Positions 45,477 through 49,999 of a stretch of DNA of 49,999 nt are shown in pieces (position 1 is the stretch's first letter; the number at the start of each line of letters is the position of its first letter). Source of the stretch: JAJDFU01 sp964641965 (GTDB lineage Bacteria; Bacteroidota; Bacteroidia; Chitinophagales; Saprospiraceae). The position numbers and the translations under genes were made by a program. The notes below the pieces were generated by a model. That model was not told the origin of the DNA, did no database searches, and saw nothing but the letters and a program-made list of their open reading frames with translations. Location of the stretch: the NCBI GenBank assembly GCA_964641965.1, contig CAZXLD010000037.1, forward strand, positions 1-49,999, in the 5' to 3' direction.

Positions 45477-46052
45477 CTGCGGCTATCGCCGCGTAGCTGT
45501 GTCGTTGTCGCGCCGCAATGTTGGCTCGGTTCTATCGCGATGTTGGCCTCCTTTTTGTCGGCTGTTGCCGGGACCTGGCCTCCTAGTAGGAAATTTCCCC
45601 TCGATTGAGATATTTCATAGTTATTGAGCTTATTTACATTAATTGGCTCAATGTGTTTATCTAATTTACTTCGCTATCTTTATGGTGTGTGCCCTAATTG
45701 TTCTTCTGTTCCTTCTGCACCCAGCAGAAAACTATTTGTTTATTCGGTTTTCAGGTATATTAACAAAGCAGAGCTTGTGAGCATCAAGATTCAAATGTTC
45801 CTTTATTCAACTCTCGTCTGGATACGCTTTTCCTGAAGCCAACCTTGGGCGATAGTACGGGGTGTTTGGGGCGGCGCTGCTGGTGAGTTATGGCTATTTA
45901 AAAGTTATCCGGTAACTGGACTTAGATGTCGCGTTTTTTCATTGCTGTCAAAAAAATGAAATCTCGATTCGAGGCAGAAAAATGAAACAAAGCTGCATTA
46001 TATTTGTCATTGTAAATGAAGTTTTGTCACCATCAAAAACTATAATCCAGAA
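45477..46052. other. Gene-poor 576-base region with a decayed gene end
   Basis: No real gene. The first 100 bases are GC-rich and contain a small GCGGC/GCCGC hairpin just after the ROK stop; 45600-45800 is AT-rich with a dyad ATTGAGC (45623-45629)/GCTCAAT (45646-45652). The only recognisable element is the ROK-gene remnant at 45806-45891. The promoter of the Fur-family gene must lie near 45960-46050. Confidence 0.6.
45806..45891 (+). pseudogene. Remnant of the 3' end of a second ROK kinase gene
   Basis: These 86 bases align with 45390-45476, the last 28 codons of the intact ROK gene, at about 80 percent by eye. Most differences are at third codon positions (for example LDT, FLKP and LGD are kept), so the two diverged as coding sequence. 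One base is deleted near 45859, shifting the frame, and the stop TAG has become TAT. No homology is visible upstream of 45806. Confidence 0.75.
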
Positions 46053-46463
46053 GTGCTGGAAAATCTCTTACGAGAACATAAGTTGAGTGTTACCCGTGTC
46101 CGTCTAGAGGTATTGGGTGTGCTTCAAAATGCAGGAAACAAAGCTTTGTCGAGTCAGGATATAGAAGGTCAATTGGCCAAAATAGACCGAATCACCCTGT
46201 ACCGGACGATCAAATCTTTCGAAAATAAGGGCTTAATCCATCAGGCCGTGGACAACAGCGGAAAAGCGAAATACGCCCTTTGCCGGCAAGCCAGTTCTGC
46301 TAAAAAGCACGAGCACCAGCATGCTCACTTTCATTGTACAAAATGTAACAATACTATTTGTTTGGAAGAAGTATCCATTCCACCCATCTCCATTCCCCAG
46401 GAATATCAGCTAGAAGACAGCCAATTGTTACTCACCGGACTTTGTGCCGATTGTAAATCTTGA
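46053..46463 (+). CDS. Fur-family transcriptional regulator, probably Zur-like
   Basis: 136 residues from a GTG start; no ATG is available in frame before the upstream stop at 46017. The winged-helix DNA-binding domain (1-80) includes LSVTRVRLEVLGVL and RITLYRTIKSFENKGLIHQ. The metal-binding part has a structural zinc site of two CxxC pairs (Cys95/Cys98 and Cys131/Cys134), an additional Cys103 and a His-rich run (KHEHQHAHFH, 85-94). This arrangement fits the Fur superfamily. The Zur assignment comes from the neighbouring His-rich receptor and is an inference. It may bind the operator 3 bases downstream of its own stop. Confidence 0.85.
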   Translation: MLENLLREHKLSVTRVRLEVLGVLQNAGNKALSSQDIEGQLAKIDRITLYRTIKSFENKGLIHQAVDNSGKAKYALCRQASSAKKHEHQHAHFHCTKCNNTICLEEVSIPPISIPQEYQLEDSQLLLTGLCADCKS

Positions 46464-46465
46464 AA

Positions 46466-46480
46466 TGCAACAACGTTGCG
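46466..46480. promoter_or_regulatory. Candidate Fur/Zur operator before the TonB receptor
   Basis: TGCAAC-AAC-GTTGCG, a near-perfect dyad, 40 bases before the receptor start. The same motif (TGTAAC-ATC-GTTGCA) precedes the gene at 49200 by 46 bases. It overlaps the expected promoter region, consistent with repression. Confidence 0.6.
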
Positions 46481-46489
46481 TTTTATTCG

Positions 46490-46497
46490 TAATTTTG
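46490..46497 (+). promoter_or_regulatory. -7 element of the TonB receptor promoter
   Basis: TAATTTTG matches TAnnTTTG exactly, 23 bases before the receptor ATG and 9 bases after the operator dyad, so the operator would cover the RNA polymerase site. Confidence 0.5.
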
Positions 46498-46520
46498 CCA
46501 ATCCCGATTTAAAATGTGAC

Positions 46521-48929
46521 ATGCGTCTTCTGTTTATCAATTTATTGTGCTTGTCTTCCTTCTTTGTAGGCTTTGGGCAGAAGGTTGAATCTTGTGAATA
46601 TCAAATGAGTGGGGTGGTGTTGGACCTGGAAACCCAGGCTCCACTTTCGTTTGTCAACGTACAAATCAAAGGCACATCCATCGGGACCATAACGAATAAT
46701 GAAGGAAAGTTCGAATTTCAGGGGCTTTGTAATAAAGAGTTTGATCTTGAGTTTTCTTACATCGGCTATAAAAGGCTGACGCATCACCACGATTTTCACC
46801 ATCCTTTTATGGAAATTTTACTCGCTCCGGAGAAGTATCAGTTGGAGGGGGTCGTTGTGGAGGCGGTAGCCAGCGAAAACGATATTCAGACTTTGGGCTC
46901 CATTAAGTTGGGGCAAGAGGCCATCCAGGCCGCATCATCCAAATCTCTTGGTGATGTGTTGAGTCAAATCTCGGGCGTCTCTACGCTCAAAACCGGACAA
47001 AACGTAGTGAAACCGATCATACATGGACTTCATAGTAATCGGGTCCTGATTATGAATAACGGCATACGCCACGAATTTCAAAATTGGGGCGAAGACCATG
47101 CCCCAGAGATCGATCCTTCATCAGCAGATAACATTGAATTAGTCAAAGGGGCTGCTACAGTTCGCTTCGGACCCAGCGCATTAGGCGGCGTGGTACTAAT
47201 CAATCCACCGGATATGGACTTATCAACCCCTTTGCGGGGAAACATAAACCTAACCGGGCAATCAAATGGTCGCGCCGGAGTAGCCGATGTAAATCTGATG
47301 AAAGGCTTCAAATGGGTCAGCTTTATGGCTGGCGGATCTATCCTGAAGCAAGGTGACCTGCATGCGCCAAATTACCAGCTTACCAATACAGGCCGGGAAG
47401 AGTTGGGTTATTATGGGGGTGTCCGATTTCACATCTTACCCGAATTAGATGTCGAGGGCTACTATAGCCATTTCGACCAAAAGCTTGGCATCCTGCGCGG
47501 TTCGGTTTTCGGAAACCTGGATGATATTTTGCGGGCTTTACAAGCGGATACGCCGCTCTACACTCAGCCGTTCAGTTACGATATCGATAGGCCCCGCCAA
47601 GAAGTGCAACATGACCTGTACAAGGCTTCTGCTCGCTATACCCTGAAGAATCAGTCCTTTGAAGTCCAATACGGTCATCAGAAAAACCGCCGAAAGGAAT
47701 TTATGGTGCGTCGGGGGGATGCCCCCAATATCAATCTGGAATTGGTAACCCAGAGCATAGATGCCGATTGGCATCATCCTTCCTTCGGAAATTTTTCCGG
47801 TCGTGTGGGTTTCCAATGGCTCAAAAAAGCCAACGACAACCTCCCTGGCACGAATACGGTCCCCTTTATTCCGAATTACGATGAAAAGCGATTTGGTGGT
47901 TATCTGATCGAAACGATCGACTTGGGTAACCAGTCATTCGAGATCGGGGCCCGTTTTGACTATATGGACTCCTACATCGTAGGCCGCGAACCTGACAATA
48001 CCATTTACCGAAATACCATTGTCTATCGCAACTTTTCAGCTACCCTGGGTTATGAGCGGCAGATAAACGAACATCATTCTTTTCGAACCAACATAGGTAC
48101 TGCATGGCGTCCACCGGATGTGGCAGAACTTTACCGTTTCGGTCAGCATAATTTTTTCATTGAGTATGGCCTATGGCGATATACCATAGACACTACCTTC
48201 GATTTCGTAACTACACGAGAAGGGATCCTCACCCAAGAGGATAGACCGGTTCCGGCTGAAGTAGGCTATAAATGGATTAACACTTACACCATCCAAAAAC
48301 CCAATTTCCGGACCGAGATCACAGGTTACGTCAATTATATTCAGAATTATATTTACGCCAAACCCGGAGGATTTACCCAAACCGTAAGGGGATACTTTGT
48401 CTTTTTCATCTACGATCAGACCGATGCGCTGTTCTGGGGATTGGATCTGGCAAGCGAATGGAATCACTCGGACCTATTTACCTCCAATTTTCAAGGAAGC
48501 TATTTATGGGCGAAACAGCTGCAGCCCAGTGAATTCTTTGTGGGTACACCCCCGGCTAGAGTTGGCTACGCTTTCAACTATCATCCTAGAATAAGGGGCT
48601 TCGAGAAGTTTACCTTGACAGCCGACCTCAGTTATACCTTCGAACAGTTTCAGCATCCACGTATCCTGACCATAGACGAATTCCTTTTCGCCGCCCGGGA
48701 AGGTATCGACCGGTTTCAAGATGATGCTGAAGATTTTGATATCATACCTCCGCCTCCTGGATTCTTCTTAGCCAATTTTATGGCAACGGCTCAAATTAAA
48801 AAGTTTGGGGTCCGGTTTCAGGTCCAGAATATTTTCAATACAAGCTATAGGCTGTACACAGATCGAATGCGCTATTTTGCCGATGACCTGGGTCGCAACT
48901 TCATTCTCTCCCTTTCCTATAAATTATAA
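46521..48929 (+). CDS. TonB-dependent outer-membrane receptor, probably for zinc
   Basis: 802 residues from the ATG at 46521; the in-frame ATG 15 codons upstream would include the promoter. Signal peptide LLFINLLCLSSFFVGFGQ, then a carboxypeptidase-regulatory-like N-domain (about 30-110) with a His-rich turn HHHDFHHP (88-95), a plug domain (SLGDVLSQISGVST, HGLHSNRVLIMNNGIRHEFQ, VKGAATVRFGPSALGGVV) and a large beta-barrel ending FILSLSYKL with a terminal Leu rather than Phe. Imports a metal or metal complex using TonB energy. The His clusters, the preceding Fur-family gene and the shared operator suggest zinc, in the manner of ZnuD; this remains an inference. Confidence 0.88.
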   Translation: MRLLFINLLCLSSFFVGFGQKVESCEYQMSGVVLDLETQAPLSFVNVQIKGTSIGTITNNEGKFEFQGLCNKEFDLEFSYIGYKRLTHHHDFHHPFMEILLAPEKYQLEGVVVEAVASENDIQTLGSIKLGQEAIQAASSKSLGDVLSQISGVSTLKTGQNVVKPIIHGLHSNRVLIMNNGIRHEFQNWGEDHAPEIDPSSADNIELVKGAATVRFGPSALGGVVLINPPDMDLSTPLRGNINLTGQSNGRAGVADVNLMKGFKWVSFMAGGSILKQGDLHAPNYQLTNTGREELGYYGGVRFHILPELDVEGYYSHFDQKLGILRGSVFGNLDDILRALQADTPLYTQPFSYDIDRPRQEVQHDLYKASARYTLKNQSFEVQYGHQKNRRKEFMVRRGDAPNINLELVTQSIDADWHHPSFGNFSGRVGFQWLKKANDNLPGTNTVPFIPNYDEKRFGGYLIETIDLGNQSFEIGARFDYMDSYIVGREPDNTIYRNTIVYRNFSATLGYERQINEHHSFRTNIGTAWRPPDVAELYRFGQHNFFIEYGLWRYTIDTTFDFVTTREGILTQEDRPVPAEVGYKWINTYTIQKPNFRTEITGYVNYIQNYIYAKPGGFTQTVRGYFVFFIYDQTDALFWGLDLASEWNHSDLFTSNFQGSYLWAKQLQPSEFFVGTPPARVGYAFNYHPRIRGFEKFTLTADLSYTFEQFQHPRILTIDEFLFAAREGIDRFQDDAEDFDIIPPPPGFFLANFMATAQIKKFGVRFQVQNIFNTSYRLYTDRMRYFADDLGRNFILSLSYKL

Positions 48930-49138
48930 CGGGAAAAGGCAGACGGTAGACGGATTCAAGTAGGTTTCAGCTCGCTCGGCCCGGATTGAATCGTCAGGTA
49001 CAAGAGACTGGTGTCGACAATGAAGCTCCCTAGTGGTCCACAAATTACTTACCACTTGCCTTCCCCTTTTTTGTTCACTCATTTTGCTAAACCCCGCTAA
49101 ATCGCACTAAACCCTCAACTCTAGACTCCTAACTCTTT

Positions 49139-49153
49139 TGTAACATCGTTGCA
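49139..49153. promoter_or_regulatory. Candidate Fur/Zur operator before the last gene
   Basis: TGTAAC-ATC-GTTGCA, matching the operator at 46466-46480 at 12 of 15 positions and followed by the same T-rich run. A TATTTTG element, close to the -7 consensus, follows at 49159-49165. Confidence 0.6.
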
Positions 49154-49199
49154 TTTTCTATTTTGCATTCGCGTTTCATTTTTTAACCAATCCATTCCA

Positions 49200-49999
49200 A
49201 TGAAAAAACTTTACTATTTCTTTTTGGTCTTGGCCCTCATACCTGGCTTGCATAGCCTACAGGGGCAAGACCTGGTCGATATCACCGACGTAACGCTCAC
49301 CTTTACCCCAACAGTAGGCGATGCTGTTTCTGTTTCCGCCACAAATGATGGACAAGGTACTTTTGTGCCTTCCGGTTCCATCGACCTTACCGAGAGTACC
49401 AATTACACCTTGACCATCCAGGTTCAGAATTCAGGTGGTGACAACTTGCATGACACCATTTCGGCTCGGGGGGAAGATTTCTTGTTCCTCTTTGGTTTTG
49501 AGGACACCACTATGGCCAGTCCTTCTGGAGCAGGAAATATCAACGATCGTTCCCAAACGATCAATTATGACGATCAAGATGGAAATAGTCTTCCCATTGG
49601 GTTGACAACATCATGGGAAACCATTTGCCAGGATGTGGGTAATGCACCGGGCATCTTCCGGGTTGTGCTGCAAAATCAAGATACCGAGAAGTCAGATACT
49701 TCTACCATCGGTACCGGAACAACTCAGTTTGACATTACCTGGGATCTAAATGTTCAGGAAGATCAGGACGCCCCTCCTTGTGAGAATGAGGAAGAGGTGA
49801 TTAATCTGGTGGTTCTGAATTTCGTTGCTAGGGGAACTATGGATACCCTAACCTTTGAATGGTTTGATGCGGATGGCGATGCACCCGGCATGCCTGTCAT
49901 CGAACAAATCGAATTGGACGAGAGTACGGAATACGATCTGTTCGTTGAGTTTTTCAATACGATCGAAGGAGAAGACATCACCGATGAGATCCGGGAAGA
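49200..49999 (+). CDS. Secreted repeat protein downstream of the TonB receptor (3' partial)
   Basis: Open from the ATG at 49200 to the window end (266 codons), so the stop lies outside. Signal peptide MKKLYYFFLVLALIPGLHSLQG. Two related beta-rich units follow: the first from about residue 27 (VTLTFTPTVG ... IDLTESTNYTLTIQVQNS), the second from about 201 (INLVVLNFVARG ... IELDESTEYDLFVEFFNTIEGE). Such small secreted proteins, often annotated as type 1 periplasmic binding fold superfamily, accompany TonB receptors in Bacteroidota. The operator match with the upstream receptor suggests co-regulation. Role unknown; metal capture is a possibility. Confidence 0.75.
   Translation, partial: MKKLYYFFLVLALIPGLHSLQGQDLVDITDVTLTFTPTVGDAVSVSATNDGQGTFVPSGSIDLTESTNYTLTIQVQNSGGDNLHDTISARGEDFLFLFGFEDTTMASPSGAGNINDRSQTINYDDQDGNSLPIGLTTSWETICQDVGNAPGIFRVVLQNQDTEKSDTSTIGTGTTQFDITWDLNVQEDQDAPPCENEEEVINLVVLNFVARGTMDTLTFEWFDADGDAPGMPVIEQIELDESTEYDLFVEFFNTIEGEDITDEIRE

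Noticed and set aside
45624..45836. Open frame of 70 codons between the ROK and Fur-family genes
   Set aside because: Composition is not protein-like, there is no recognisable domain, and its end overlaps the ROK remnant in a different frame.

Overview
The window looks like a chromosomal contig from a member of the Bacteroidota, most likely a marine or wastewater type related to Saprospiria (order-level guess, moderate confidence). The grounds are type IX secretion C-terminal signals, an RND efflux pump fused to a TolC-like domain, lipoprotein and TonB-receptor architecture, TAnnTTTG-type -7 promoter elements and the near absence of Shine-Dalgarno sequences. I saw no rRNA, tRNA, CRISPR array, prophage or complete insertion sequence.

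Region 1 (1-9832, plus strand) holds two very large secreted nucleases of the ExeM/NucH type with lamin-tail-like, OB-like, PKD and repeated beta modules and a T9SS tail. Region 2 (9882-18212, minus strand) is a probable four-gene operon. Two tandem paralogous lipoproteins, each a calcineurin-like phosphoesterase plus a CotH/FAM20-like kinase-type domain plus a BamA-like outer-membrane barrel, are followed by a DUF2007 protein and MsrA. The upstream paralogue keeps its catalytic motifs. The downstream one has lost most of them in both enzyme-like domains, so the pair looks like an enzyme and a pseudoenzyme. This is the strongest candidate here for an undescribed system.

Region 3 (18213-24046) has a 613-base gene-free stretch with an orphan minus-strand terminator, an ECF sigma / membrane anti-sigma-like / beta-solenoid cassette with overlapping genes, asnS and a GNAT-like protein. 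Region 4 (24239-30175) has two CstB-like persulfide dioxygenase-rhodanese paralogues bracketing a ribosome-hibernation-factor-like protein and a coiled-coil protein, then a haem-binding DUF3365 lipoprotein, a NYN-domain protein and an outer-membrane barrel protein. Region 5 (30378-38458) is a metal-efflux block: a His-rich small protein, a CzcA-TolC fusion, a CzcB-like adaptor, a VIT1/CCC1-family transporter and another outer-membrane protein.

Region 6 (38697-45476) is a sugar-utilisation cluster: a sodium/solute symporter, an amylosucrase-like GH13, an oligo-1,6-glucosidase-like GH13 and a ROK sugar kinase. The ROK gene is interrupted by a 100-N placeholder whose flanks are an exact 55-bp duplicate, so the gap is an assembly artefact and the gene is intact when the flanks are merged. 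A frameshifted remnant of a second ROK gene end lies 330 bp downstream. Region 7 (46053-49999) is a probable zinc-responsive block: a Fur/Zur-family regulator, a TonB-dependent receptor with a His-rich N-domain, and the start of a secreted protein. The last two share a near-identical TGYAAC-N3-GTTGCR operator upstream.
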